Shown here: positions 32,755 to 45,200 of the stretch, one piece after another
How positions within the stretch are numbered: the stretch's first letter is position 1
Layout: each line of letters starts with the position of its first letter
DNA from: Pseudo-nitzschia pungens
Lineage: Eukaryota > Bacillariophyta > Bacillariophyceae > Bacillariales > Bacillariaceae
NCBI GenBank assembly: GCA_037355855.1
Contig: CM074768.1
Span: forward strand, 186,001-250,000
Length of the DNA stretch: 64,000 nt
Direction: 5' to 3'
Made by a program: the position numbers and the translations under genes
Notes under the pieces: generated by a model
Databases searched by the model: none
Told to the model about the DNA's origin: nothing
What the model saw: the letters and a program-made list of their open reading frames with translations, nothing else

Positions 32755-33715
32755 TTAGATAAGTAGAAGTGCTGTTTCGTTGCGTTGACAAACCCCACAC
32801 TTCTTGGGGCACAGATCATGCAACAATGCTTCCCTGGAACACTTTACTGGTAGCGTCTTGTTTGCATTGCTTTTTCTTGTTCACAGTCCTCACACTCCAG
32901 TCGCATCACCGTCAGATTCGAACGACTCCTTGGAATTTTGGCACAAGCAGCGCATGTTACAAGGCCAGTGGGCAGAAGTCTTTGACCAATTTCTGTGTTG
33001 CTTTGTCCTTTCTGCCGCAACGTTTCTCTGGATTCCTTGCAACCCAGTTGCGATCTTGATTCGTTCTGTCATTCAAGCGAAATGAACCATCATCGACACA
33101 ACGTGCAATCACTATTGCACCATACACCACCATCAGGACGTGAGGTTGATTCACAGCCAGATTTTTTAAACATCTTTTTCATGTCTACTTCTCGATCAGA
33201 AACCAAGGCTTCCCATGGAGCCAAGCATTGATTGAAAGTACGTGCCTTAAAAAACATCTTTTTCATGTCATCAACTCGAGAAAAATTCCACTCGTTGATG
33301 GGTTGGTTGAAGGAAGATGCCCTACGAAACATGAAAGACATGTCATCAACTCGAGAAACGTTCCACTCGTTGATGGGTTGGTTGAAGGCAGATGCCCTAC
33401 GAAACATGTAAGCCATGCCAGTAACTCGAGAAACATCCCACTCGTTGATGAGTTGGTTGAAGGCAGATGCAGTATGAAACATGGCAGACATGCGACTAAC
33501 TCGAGAAACATTCCACTCGTTGATAGAATGGTTGAAGGAAGATGCCTTGAATACATGTAAGCCATGTCACTAACTCCAGAAACGTTCCACTTGTTGATTG
33601 GCTGGTCGAAGGAAGATGCCCTATGAAACATGGAAGACATGCGACTAACTCGAGAAACATTCCACTCGTTGATAGAATGGTTGAAGGAAGATGCATCAGA
33701 AAACATCCGAGACAT
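32755..33715 (-). pseudogene. BspA-like (DUF285) repeat protein with ShKT-like C-terminus, multiple frame offsets
   Basis: At least seven 25-residue repeats of the form M..MF..ASSFNQPINEWNVSRV.D, typical of DUF285/BspA-like surface proteins. A Cys-rich C-terminal module follows (C.DDGSF.LND…NWVA…RCGRKDK…DFCPLAC…C) and the protein ends ETALLLI. The frame is lost near 33557 (one base too few, after MAYM). It then has one base too many at 33102, near 32964 (GCC T TGT), 32900, 32885 and 32819, judged against the sister copy at 54910-55554. Either the gene is decaying, or the sequence carries insertion errors, or frameshifting is used. The 5' end abuts a minisatellite (33734-34205), so the true start is missing. 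Confidence 0.75.
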
Positions 33716-33733
33716 GCGACTAACTCGAGAAAC

Positions 33734-34205
33734 ATAGGGTTAATGAATACCACGCCGGCTTGGAATCGATCGATCGATCGATCGTAAGGGGAATGACTAC
33801 CACACCGGCTTGGAATCGATCGATCGTAGGGGGAATGACTACCACATCGGCTTGGAATCGATCGATCGTAGGGGGAATGACTACCACATCGGCTTGGAAT
33901 CGATCGATCGTAGGGGGAATGAATACCACATCGGCTTGGAATCGATCGTAAGGGAATGACTACTACCACACCGGCTTGGAATTGATCGTAAGGGGAATGA
34001 CTACTACCACACCGGCTTGGAATTGATCGTAAGGGGAATGACTACTACCACACCGGCTTGGAATCGATCGTAAGGGGAATGACTACTACCACATCGGCTT
34101 GGAATCGATCGTAAGGGGAATGACTACCACACCGGCTTGGAATCGATCGATCGTAGGGGGAATGAATACCACGCCGGCTTGGAATCGATCGTAAGGAGAA
34201 TGATT
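33734..34205. repeat. GGCTTGGAATCGATCGTA minisatellite, about eleven copies
   Basis: Units of about 38-46 bp, each with CCACACCGGCTTGGAATCGA, one to three GATC tetramers, and GTAAGGGGAATGACTA. Unit length varies through the number of GATC/CGAT tetramers and CTA triplets. It starts exactly where the BspA-like repeats stop. Confidence 0.9.
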
Positions 34206-35660
34206 ATCGTAGGATCGTGAGGTCGTTGAAAGGAACAAGAAGGGCTTCGATTGAAAGAAACGGAATCAAATACACCCGGTTGGTTGGAATCACTTACCGG
34301 CTAGGAATGGATAGTAGGGAGAAGGGCGGGAAATGAAGAACACTGTCGTTGTTCTCTTCTTAATCCTATGTCACGAAAACAAAGAACTTGTGCGTGTTAA
34401 AGTCCTACCAATACTAGTAGGTATTCCTTCTTTTTCCAGCAAAAGGATGTTATTCGGACTAAAGTAGTACAATGAGCCAAGAGCCTACCGTAGGGGTTCT
34501 CTTCGTTCTCGGGACGGAGTGCAATAAAGCAACTCTGCTCAAAGTAAGTCGGATTGTGAATCGAAACAGCAGCAGTAATTTGTGTTATTCCCGAAGAAAA
34601 AAAAATGAGTCGCGAAGCAAAAGAGTGATTATGCGAGGAAACACAGTGCAAAACCTCGTTGGCTTGACACCCATATTGTCATCATGACGTAAAAGATACT
34701 AAGAAGTACGTAGTAAACCTTACTTCGTAAGATCTTACCAATTTGTACCGAATAATCATTACTACAAAATTCTTATCAGCTGTCCCCCGGTTCTACGTCC
34801 CCGACTACTAATTTCTACTGAAACCCGGGGACAGCTGATAGGGAATTCTGTAGTATTTTTTGACACCCAATAATAATGACGTACCGTACGATACTCGTAC
34901 CAAAAAATGAGCCAATCCAAAAATTCGATTTTCCTGTACAAATTGTACAGGGATAAGTAGAAAAAAAAATTCATGTACAAGCCCCCCCCGTACCCCCCAA
35001 GGGTACGTGCCGTACCCTTCCTACGGGGGACACCTAAGGGTACATCCGACCCAAGGCACTAGTAGTAGTAGTAGTAATAGTAATACGAAGTAGTAGCTAA
35101 TAATAGTACTAGTGTAACATGTAGTAGTAGTAATGTTCGTTGTGTGGGGACACGAACAATTTAAAATGGTTCTTGTTCTTCTTGTTCTTGTTCTTGTTGT
35201 TGCTTCTTCTTGTTGCTCGCTTGTTGTTGTTGTTTCCTCCTCCTGCTGGTGCTGGCTGGGTCCTCGTGGTGGTGGTGCTTCAATTCTTGGGATGTTGTTG
35301 CGACTGGTTTCGTTCCGTTCCGCCGTTTCGTTCCAATTCGTTCCTGATCAGGCAGGAGCAGGAGGAGCGTCAGCAGCACAGCATTCTCTAACAATCTCCT
35401 CCTGCTGCATGTGGTATGATGTACTTTGTTGCTGTATGTAGTAGTAGTTGTAGTTGTTGTTGTAGTAGTATCGTCGTCATGTATGTGGTGCGTGTGTGTG
35501 GTGTGGGTGTGTTGTATCTATGTACCATGTGTGGTGCTGTATGCATCATGCATCTTGGTGCATGAATTCGTTATGTCATTGCAATTGCGAATATTGCAAT
35601 TGCAATATTGCAATTGCAATTTCTTCGTCCTGCTGCTTCTTCTTCTTCTTCTTCTTGTTC
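34206..35660. other. Gene-free stretch
   Basis: Apart from the foldback element at 34761-34854 it holds C/G-rich short palindromes (34981-35045, GGGTAC words), TAGTA and TTCTTG runs, and CAATTG/GCAATTGCAA repeats (35580-35625). Hydrophobic ORFs here are built from TTC/TTG repeats. No gene is supported. Confidence 0.5.
34761..34854. mobile_element. 94-bp foldback (MITE-like) element, copy A
   Basis: An almost fully self-complementary element. The left arm ACTACAAAATTC…TATCAGCTGTCCCC pairs with the right arm GGGGACAGCTGATA…GAATTCTGTAGT across a loop of about 25 bp. A second copy with compensating differences lies at 62601-62692. No coding capacity. Confidence 0.75.
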
Positions 35661-38079
35661 TTACATCATGCGGGGGATCCATCCGTCGGGTTCGGCGCAC
35701 TTGAAAACCATCTTGGGGACGCACTCGAGCTGGTATTCGTCGGGACCCTCGTACCGAAAATCGTACGAGCAAAGGAGTCCCTCCGGATATCCGAGTTCGG
35801 TGCAGGGATCGCCGCCCCGGGGCGCGATCGGTGGACAGACGACGGCCGGGGAGGACCGTCGGGCAGGCCCTGCAGGGCTTGCCGCGGGGAATCACCACCG
35901 GTGCGCTGTTGCGGAGCTTGTCTTCGTCTTCGGGAGCGTACACGACGGCCAGTTGTTGCAGCGCCTCGCCGTTCTTGGATTGACGCTGGACCGGATACGA
36001 CGGATCGTAGTAAAAAATCTTGTCCTTGTCCATCGCGGTGGGTGGAACGTTCTGGTCGGCGTTTCGGGCGACTTCTTCGGGCGAAAGAAAGTCCGTGGAA
36101 AAGTTCTTGTCCTTGTCCATCGCGGTGGGTGTATCGGGACTCGGAGGAACCGCGACTCTTTCATTTACGTTGTTGTTGTCGGCGTTTCGGGCGACTTCTT
36201 CGGGCGAAAGAAAGTCCGTGGAAAAGTTCTTGTCCTTGTCCATCGCGGTGGGTGGAACGGGACTCGGGAGGGGGAACCGCGACTCTTTCATTCACGTTGC
36301 TGTTCTCAGTCCGCGTTTCGGGCGACTTCTTCGGGCGAAAGAAAGTCCGTGGAAAAGTTCGTGTCCTTGTCCATCGCGGTGGGTGGGGTCGGGAATGGGA
36401 CCGATGGCGACCTGGTCGTTGTCCAGCAGCACGTTTCGTACGGGGTCTCGTTCTTCGTCGTCTTCGTTTGCTCCCGGACAGATCGTGCGCGACGAGAGGG
36501 ACCGCTTGGCGAGGTGCCACTTGCGGTCGAGGGGATCGCACGTGTACAAGTCGATCGGGAATGCACTTGAGGTCGTCGAGGGTGCATCCGTCGTAGCGAT
36601 AGTTGTAGTCGCACCGGCTGCCGTAGTACTTGCTGTTGCTGCCGTTCTTGTTCGCGTTGTTCGCGAAATATCCGGAGCAGTCCGATCCGGGTTCGGGGGG
36701 AACGACCGGGCATCCCTTCGGATCGCAGGATTCTCCGTTGCCCTCCGCCCAGCAGGCCGGGACCAGGGGGTAGTTGAGCTTCCAGCGCTTGGTGTGATAG
36801 AGGGTCGTGGTCGTGGTGGTGGCGCTTGGGGACCCGATCTCCAAGGACGTCCTCCTCGCAGGTGTAATACTTGGTGGGGGAGCACTGCTGCGTGTCGGGG
36901 GTGCATCCGGCCACCTTGTAATCGTAGTTGCACTCGTCGGTACCCTGGTAATCCGTGCAATCGGAGCCGTCGACGGGTTCCCTGGCCGGGCACCGCGTGG
37001 GATCGCACTTTTCGGTGGACCGGCGGCTTCCCGCGGGGCACGCGGGCATGGCCATGAGGGTGAGCTGCCAGGTCTTTTCGACTTGGACGCCGTCTTGGTC
37101 TTTGCCTGCCGCTGCCGTAGCCGCTGCCGCACTTGTATCGCTCGATGGGGAGGCACTGGCCGTCGCTGGTGTCGTGCTGATCGTCCCCGAATCCGAATCC
37201 GCACGAGTTGATTTGGTAGTTGTAGTGGCAGTCGTACTTTCCGGTGTAGTCGGAGCAGCTCGATCCGGGTCTGGGTTTCTCGATGGGACACTCCTGGACG
37301 GAGCAGGGCATTCCCATTAAGCGCTGGATGTTATCGAATCGAGCAATTGCATCGACATCGTTGCTTTCGATTTCCCTCGGATCCTGAACGGCGCACATCG
37401 GGGCCTGCACGTAGGAGGCTTCCCAGGCATTGGTTTTGCCGTTGCAGACGAATTGCTTGCGGGGACTGCAGATCAGATCGCCGCTTCCCTTTCCGGTGGG
37501 TCCGCACGTGGTGGTGTAGTGGTAGTCCGAGAAGCACATGAGACCGTCCACGTAGTCGGAACAATCCCAGGGGCCCTCGCCGCGACTCACGGTGGCTCCG
37601 GTGGACGGATCGACAAACTTGGTCAGCGGGGATACAGAATCAACTCCGACTCCGACTCCTCCCCTGGCCAGCATGCTCGTGGGAAAGCTTGGGCAGGTAG
37701 TCTTGAAGCCTCCTCCTCCGTTGATGCGTTCGGCGTCGGGGTCGTGGTCGACTTCGTGGTCGACTTCGGGAAGGACGGGGCTGCCATTCTTGCAGTCTTC
37801 TACCTGGCAGGTCTCGGGGCAGCTCTTGCGGACCTTGTTCTTGTTGCAGAATCTTCGCTTCTTCTGCTGTTTCCTCAGGTTCTTGATCCACGCGCACGAT
37901 TTCTTGTCCTGGTTCTTGAAGCGGAACTCGGGGTCGTCCTTGCAGGCGTTGCGCATCATGAGCTGGGGGTTGTAGTCGACCGGGACGGCGGCGTGGGCGA
38001 GGGAGAGGGGAGACGAAACATCAAAGAGTGCCAGCGATGCCGCGAGCGCAAAGCTGGTAGTGGTCAGTGACGAAACCAT
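35661..38079 (-). CDS. Large secreted multi-module Cys-rich protein, split by seven apparent +1 offsets
   Basis: Starts with a signal peptide (MVSSLTTTSFALAASLALFD…AHA) and an ShKT-like module (ACKDDPEFRFKNQDKKSCAW…SCPETC). Five Cys modules follow, of the form CP…P..GS.C.DY.G…C.Y.Y….C…C.P…Y.C….W. Near the end, a segment MDKD.NFSTDFLSPEEVARNAD is repeated three times, then a last Cys module ends GWIPRMM at a TAA (35661-35663). Continuity needs one skipped base at each of about 37104, 36845, 36556, 36393, 36308 (an in-frame TGA), 36270-36274 and 35853. At 36556 the site is exact: CIP|IDLYTC aligns with CLPIERYKC of the preceding module. All seven offsets have the same sign. The family is not recognised; an extracellular role is inferred from the Cys content and signal peptide. 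Confidence 0.7.
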
Positions 38080-39993
38080 TGTTGTTGCTGCTTCTTCTTG
38101 TTGTTGTTGTGGTTATTTTTTGATGTGATGTGAAAGGGTTTGTTGTGATTGCAATTGGAATTGTGGTGGCTTGGGTTGCTTGCGATGTGATGGTGGTGAT
38201 GGTGATGAGTAAGATTACTCCTTCTTGTATCGGTTTTGATTTCGAAGTTTCAAAAATTGTGGGAACACAAGACCGAGAAGAAAAATACAAAATACAGCAC
38301 CAGTGCTAGCAGCAAATAACACGGAATAACGCTCGTATCTCGTAATTGCGCAATAACAGTAACAGTACTAATAGTAACAATACCGTGCGCTCGGGGTCCA
38401 CCGTTATCGATCGGTTTGCCAAAGAAGCGATCGATAATCGATACCACGCAATTCGATGCGATTCGATTCGATCCGATCCGAGATTTTTTTTGCTATACGG
38501 TTCCCATCGCGCAGCCTTTCTGGTGACGGCCCGTACAATACCGTACCACATCATACGATACAATACGATACGATGCGATGCGATGCGATGCATTCCGATG
38601 ATTATTCGACGAAACAACCCAAACACGAACGACCCTTGTGACAACTCCAAGAACCGGGAACAACTATATCGTCGACGATAATTGTTTCCCACTTGCGATC
38701 GTTCGGAAAACGCTTGGAGGCATAATTCCCGAACAATAGCATTGGAAGTTGCGAGGTGCTATTGCCCTTGACCTGGTCGTGAAAGTCCCACCGGGAGACA
38801 TCACTTATGCGGGTGTCGAAGGATTTAACCGACCAAAAGTTTGAAATGCGTGATGATGATTCGTGATTGACGATTATTATTTATTATTACGAAGAAATTT
38901 GTAGTATTTATTTATTTCGATCGATTCTCAATCGCGAGGGGGGGGAGTTCCGTACGAGTAAGGTTACGGTGCACCGCATTAATTAATTTTAATAAGTGTT
39001 TCCGCCAAAGCGTGACGTGACCGCATGGAGCACGCACGCATGCATAACGCATCCGGTACCGTAATGAATTTTAAGGTTACCGCACACCAGTAACTACGGT
39101 ATGCATGGAGTTTGTTGGAGGATCTGTGACGTACCGTACGACTACGACTACGAGTAGGAGTAACCTTACCGTACGTGCTGAGAGAACTTGTATCGTACGT
39201 AAGATACCAGTACAAGTAAGGTTTACGACGAATGAATCAATCAATCGTGCTTCTCCTTTCACGAGAACGGCCGCCAAAAATCTCGGCCCAAATTTTTCCT
39301 TCCCCGTGGGCGCTCCCACGACAGGATGATGGATGATGATGGTTGATTTTCGATGAAATAATTCGAACGAATTTTCAATTTAAAAAATTACATAGTAAAC
39401 CTTACCGGTATGGGTCTTGTTTGGTAAGATTTTTTTACTAGTACGACATCGACTACAAGTGTGCAATAATCCGTACCGTTAAGGTTAGTTACTGTAAGCC
39501 TTAGTACTACGTACTTCGTAGTAGTTTCCATTCATGCTTTCTACCGTACGGTACGGTACCTGTAGAATTTATAGTATTGGGAAGGATTTCTCTACGGCTG
39601 GTCGGCTCGTGGAAGTCACGATTCAACTCGTTCGAAATATTATCTAACGCACGACTAAATTCGTGGAACGCGATGCACTAAAGTTAGTAAGATTACCGCA
39701 GGTAAGTCTTAAACCTTATTCGGAAGGTGGTACAGTACAGGTTTGACCAAATTTGTCCAATGTACCGTAGTAGTAGTACTATTATGACTGTATCGTACCG
39801 TACATAATCTTACCTGCTAGGATGCAATCAGCATACGAGGATTCGGAATGATGCTGTGATGTTGGGCCAGACACAGGTCACCGCAACTGCAGGATGCGGG
39901 TGGGGACACGCCCGGACCTCCATGCGCAATACCTGTGAACTTGCCGGACAGAGAGGGTCTGCGATTTGCCAACATGCTTCGTCACAAGGCATT
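38080..39993. other. Gene-free stretch
   Basis: Contains GTT/GTG runs in the promoter of the Cys-rich gene, ATTCG, GATGC and ACGAT pentamer runs (38450-38595), and many GTAAGGTTACCGTA-like words (38950-39760). No gene seen. Confidence 0.5.
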
Positions 39994-40066
39994 GGATGAT
40001 TAGCTCAGTTGGTAGAGCGTGCGACTGTTAATCGCAAGGCCATGAGTTCGATCCTCATATCGTCCG
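39994..40066 (+). tRNA. tRNA-Asn (anticodon GTT)
   Basis: 73 nt. The acceptor GGATGAT pairs with ATCGTCC (one G-U). A-box TAGCTCAGTTGG and B-box GTTCGATCC are present, and the anticodon loop reads ctGTTaa. It ends nine bases before tRNA-Lys, with no T-run between. Confidence 0.95.
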
Positions 40067-40075
40067 CCTCCGCAA

Positions 40076-40148
40076 GCCGAATTAGCTCAGTTGGCAGAGC
40101 GCACGACTCTTAATCGTGTGGTCGAGGGTTCGATCCCCTCATTCGGTG
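40076..40148 (+). tRNA. tRNA-Lys (anticodon CTT)
   Basis: 73 nt. The acceptor GCCGAAT pairs with ATTCGGT, with a terminal G-U at the first pair. The anticodon loop is ctCTTaa and the T-arm GGTTCGATCCC. Followed after six bases by tRNA-Gln. Confidence 0.95.
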
Positions 40149-40154
40149 CTCCTC

Positions 40155-40226
40155 TCTCTTATAGTGAAGTGGTTATCACTCTTGACTTTGAATCAAGCAT
40201 CCGGCGTTCGAATCGCCGTAAGAGAA
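40155..40226 (+). tRNA. tRNA-Gln (anticodon TTG)
   Basis: 72 nt. The acceptor TCTCTTA pairs fully with TAAGAGA, the anticodon loop is ctTTGaa and the T-arm GCGTTCGAATCGC. A CTTTTTG Pol III terminator follows directly, the only T-run in the three-gene cluster. Confidence 0.95.
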
Positions 40227-42262
40227 CTTTTTGTTCCGTCAAGGCCTCTGATAACACGCCATCACGCCTTCTCACGGTACTAACCTTACTAACCTTACTC
40301 ATTCCGTGACGAGCACTAAGATGTATGTGAGGAAGGTCCCAATGGTGGTAATAGGTATTAGGTAGGTACTATGTAAGTGCCAGCACGAGAGGGACAACAG
40401 CCCGCGCGCCGCAGACGGGTACCATGCGGTGCCGGGCACAGAGGTGTGGGACGATGCCTTCCCCATCTGCTCACCTCATTGTCTCTTGGCCACCAACACC
40501 AAGCCCGCAACAACATAGAGGAGTGCTGTTCCCTGTGGTGGGAGCGGGTCAACAAAACTTTCGGACTCTCTGTGCACTCCTGTACTAACCCTACATACTC
40601 CTATTACATAGGGATCCCACCCTGATTACTAGTGTTCGGGTTAGTGACTAGCTAGCTACCGCACGCATACACGTGTACACGCTACACCACACATTCGCCT
40701 AGAGCTTAGTCAATCCGCCATCACTACACCAGCGTAGACATACTGTACTATACCGCGCATGACCTAGCATAGCCAAATGTGAGCACAGAGTACGTGCACT
40801 CCAAAGTTGACGTATACCCGAGACGGCGACGGGGTATCCCATAGGATACAGTGCTGGAAATAAGGTTTACCGTACGAGTAAGTTACCACTTAGTAGTGCA
40901 AAGACCTAGTAGAAGTGATACTAGTAGTAGTAGTAGTACTACTCCTCTAGTACTAGTAGTAGTAGTGGTAATAGTAGTACTAGTAGTAACTACTCTGATA
41001 CTAAGAAGTACTACTATTAGTAGTACTAGTACTACTAGTTGTTCTTGGAGGAGTCAGGTGTAATGATATTCACCCATCGGCAATAGAGGTGATAGCAATA
41101 ACAACAGCAGCATGTCGAGTGCTGGCAAATAGTGAGTCTAGTACAGAGGATATTGTTCAAGCGCTATTGCATACACTCACCAGTTACTACAAGATACTCC
41201 CCTAGAGGTAGTACAAGGGAATTAATTGGAAGGGGAGGGCATGATAGGTGTTTATTTTAAAAAGGTGGAAGAAGAATAGTGGAGGGAGCTGAGCGAAGCT
41301 CAGCTTTGGTGTGACAGCTAGTGGTAGCTAGTAGTAGTAGTAGTCAATGAAAAGAACTTTCTTGTTACCAATTAAAAGTGAATGTAATCGCTTCTTGAGT
41401 ACTACGTACTTGTACTCTTATTATTGCCTCGTCTCAACTCGATCAACGGGGGAATCTAGTAGTAGTAGTACTATCATCCTAAAAACTCCTGAACTTCTCT
41501 CGACTTGTTCCTTTTGTTGGGCCGGTACATTCCTGCTGCGTTGGGAAGAACCGAGCACCATCGGGAAACATCCGTCGTTCCCCATTCCTACAAACTCAAA
41601 CGGAAAAAGTGTAATCGAGGGCGCGCAAAATCGACGAATACAGACATATCCCATTTAAATCCCGCTTTCTCTTTCGACAATTTGCCTAAGTAATTTGCTG
41701 ACGATTTGTGAAAAATATCAATCGAACTGGATAGAATGGCTTGTGATAAAGTAAGAAGTATCATAATTCTTCTGATTGAATACCAATGATTTTTAAGGCA
41801 CAGTAACAAGAATTTAGACGTAGAAAACTTGCCATGGCAAACTAGTATCTCCGTTATGAATGCAACATCTATCAATTACTAAGTTTATCAATAATCAGAA
41901 TTAAAATCAGATTTCTAATGATAATTGTTGCTCGAAACGACTATGAGAAGAGCAAGAACTTTCCATCCGAGTGTCCGTGTCGTTTTTCCTTCTTCGCAAA
42001 ATTCCACTCGAGAACTGATCCGGGGTTATATGAAAGAACTCCGTTTTTCTCATACTAGCACTGTAATCTTACGGTATTATTACGGGATCCTTTTGAATTA
42101 TCCCCTCCCAAAAAAAATGATCCTCTCGCAAAATCATACGTGCCTTATGGTTCAGAAATTTCCACAACATCTGAACGTCACAATCTCGTTTTCCTCAGAA
42201 TAGACAAAACAATCAATCGACTTCATTGTTCACCACCACTCAGAGTAACAATCATTCTCAAA
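40227..42262. other. Gene-free stretch with a dispersed repeat
   Basis: Contains repeat C copy 2 (41070-41330), TAGTAC runs (40915-41045) and a GC-rich segment (40380-40560) with no recognisable coding or RNA signature. No gene is called. Confidence 0.45.
41070..41330. repeat. Dispersed repeat C, copy 2
   Basis: Colinear with 20270-20580 (GAGTGCTGGCAA, TTGTTCAAG, CCCCTAGAGGTA, AGCTGAGC…AGCTCAGC). Diverged and non-coding. Confidence 0.6.
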
Positions 42263-45200
42263 ATGATCGATTTCATCTTGTTGCTTATCTTGGTGATAGC
42301 TGCTTTTGCCACTCCCCCGGCTTTTGCTACACCCATACCCAATGTCGCAATTGTGGGTGGCACCAATTCCACTGTCGGCCACTTCCCCTACTACGTCAAA
42401 TTCGGTTGCTGTGGCGGTGCTCTCATTGCCCCGGACATTGTTCTGTCAGCAGCACACTGCGATGTACCCGAGTGCGATGTCAGAAACGACGACTACTACA
42501 TTGGTGCCTACGAAAGAGACTCTACAAGTCACGGTGCCCAGGTACGAAAATGCCAGCAATGGGTCAATCATCCAAGATACTTTTTTGTCCGGAGCGACTT
42601 TAATTTTGCCCTTTGCAAGCTCAATGAAACAGTTACCATTGATGAGTCCTTCGTCAAACTGGAACTTAACAGAGATAAATCTTTTCCTGCCGTCGGAAGC
42701 AAATCAATCGCTATGGGAATGGGGGGTATGCTTGTGGAACCCGGCACCTACTTAGAATTTCCACAAGTCTTTTCCAATGTTCTCAGAAATGTCACCCTTG
42801 ATATAATGAACAATAATCTTTGCATGAAAAAGCTATTTACATTTTGGCCGGACCAACGTTTCATATGCACCTATGGAGGGAATGGGCAAGATACATGCAA
42901 GGGAGACTCAGGTGGTCCCATTGTGATTCGAACCTATCAGGGTGATGGTACATTCAAGGATATCCACGTGGGTACTGTATCTGGTGGATATGGATGTGGC
43001 CTGAACGAGGTCCCCGGCTTGAACGGTCGAACAAGCTTCGGCTATGATTGGATCGAGAAGACAGCTTGCGTTGACTTGTCGAGTGTGGCAGATTGGTGTC
43101 CTTCCCCCGCACCAACAATGTCGGTAATTCCCTCGTCATCTCCATCGATATCTCGGCCGCCATCCGACGTTCCTTCTACAGTTCCATCCATCTCGACGGT
43201 TCCCTCTCAGAATCCGACCATCTCAGAGCCTCCAACAATCTCTGTAGTTCCTTCGGCATCTCCATCGACATCTCCAGCACCATCCAAGGTTCCTTCTGTC
43301 ATTCCGTCCATCTCAATGGTTCCCTCTCAGCCTCCAACAATCTCAATGGTTCCCTCGACATCTCCATCGACATCTGGAGCGCCATCTGACGTTCCTTCTG
43401 TAGTTCCTTCCATCTCAAAGGTTCCATCTCAGCCTCCGACCATCTCAGAGCCTCCAACAATCTCAGTAGTTCCCTCGGTACCTCCATCCATCTCAGCGCC
43501 TCCAACAACCTCGATGGTTCCCTCGACATCTCCGTCGATATCTCGGCCGCCGTCAGAAGTTCCTTCCATACTTCCTTCCTTCTCAATGGTTCCTTCTCAG
43601 CCTCCGTCCACGTCCGTGCCTCCGACAATCTCAATGGTTCCATCGACATCTCCATCGACATCTGGAGCGCCATCCGACGTTCCTTCTGTAGTTCCTTCCA
43701 TCTCAAAGGTTCCATCTCAGCCTCCGTCCATCTCAGAGCCTCCAACGATCTCGATGGTTCCCTCCGTACCTCCATCGACATCTCCATCGACGTCTAGGTT
43801 GCCATCCGACGTTCCTTCTGTTATTCCATCCATCTCGACGGTTCCTTCTCAGCCTCCATCCACCTCAGTGCCTCCAACAATCTCGTCCCTTCCATCGACA
43901 TCTCCAACATCTCGAGCGCCAACCGCAGTTCCTTCTGTAGTTCCGTCCATCTCGATTGCTCCCTCTCAGCCTCCGTCCATCTCAGAGCCTCCAACACTCT
44001 CGATGATTCCTTCTACCTCTCCATCCACATCTCGGCCGCCATCCGAAATTCCTTCTGTACCTCCATCCATCTCGACGGTTCCTTCTCAGCCTCCGTCCAC
44101 ATCCGCGCCTCCAACAATGTCAATCGTTCCCTCGACATCTCCGTCGACATCTGGACCGCCATCCGATGTTCCTTCTGTAGTTCCGTCCATCTCGATGGTT
44201 CCATCTCAGCCTCCGACCATCTCAGAGCCTCCAACAATCTCAGTAGTTCCCTCGGTACCTCCATCCATCTCAGCGGCTCCCACAATCTCGGTGGTTCCCT
44301 CGACATCTCCGTCAAGATCTCGGCCGCCATCCGAAGTTCCTTCTGTATTTCCATCTATCTCGGTACTTCCGTCTCAGCCTCCGTCCACATCCGCGCCTCC
44401 AACAATCTCGATGGTTCCCTCGACATCTCCATCGACATCTGGAGCGCCATCCGACGTTCCTTCTGTACTTCCTTCCATCTCAAAGGTTCCATCTCAGCCT
44501 CCGTCCATCTCAGAGCCTCCAACGATCTCGGTAGTTCCTTCTACATCACCCTCGTCGTCTCCATCGACATCTCCAGCGCCATCACTGGTTCCTTCTGCAC
44601 TTCCATCCATCTCGACGGTTCCCTCTCAGCCTCCAACCACCTCAATGCGTCCAACGATCTCGGTACTTCCATCGGCATCTCCATCGATATCTCGGCCGCC
44701 ATCCGACGTTCCTTCTGTACTTCCTTCCATCTCAATGGTTCCATCTCAGCCTCCGACCATCTCAGAGCCTCCAACAATATCGGTACATCCCTCTCAGCCT
44801 CCGTCCACATCCGCGCCTCCAACGATCTCAATGGTTCCCTCGGCATCTCCGTCGTTATCTGGAGCGCCATCCGACGTTCCTTCTGCACCTCCGTCCATCT
44901 CAATGGTTCCATCTCAGCCGCCGTCCATCTCAGAGCCTCCAACACTCTCGATGGTTCCCTCGACATCTCCGTCGATATCTCGGCCGCCATCCGAAATTCC
45001 TTCTGTACCTCCATCCATCTCGATGGTTCCTTCTCAGCCTCCGTCCACATCCGCGCCTCCAACAATGTCAATCGTTCCCTCGACATCTCCGTCGACATCT
45101 GGACCGCCATCCGACGTTCCTTCTGTAGTTCCGTCCATCTCAAAGGTTCCATCTCAGCCTCCGTCCATCTCAGAGCCTCCAACAATCTCAGCGGTTCCCT

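Noticed and set aside
33734..34205. CRISPR-like array
   Set aside because: The units are contiguous and variable minisatellite repeats without unique spacers, in a eukaryotic context.
35133..35660. Hydrophobic ORFs that look like membrane proteins
   Set aside because: They derive from TTC/TTG/GTT repeats. The adjoining segment on the minus strand is the real 3' end of the Cys-rich gene.
36306..36308. Selenocysteine or read-through at TGA in the Cys-rich gene
   Set aside because: Reading on in the same frame meets another TGA within six codons, while the +1 frame continues the conserved repeat.
40377..40625. 82-residue plus-strand ORF in a GC-rich patch
   Set aside because: No recognisable domain, and the opposite strand is equally open.
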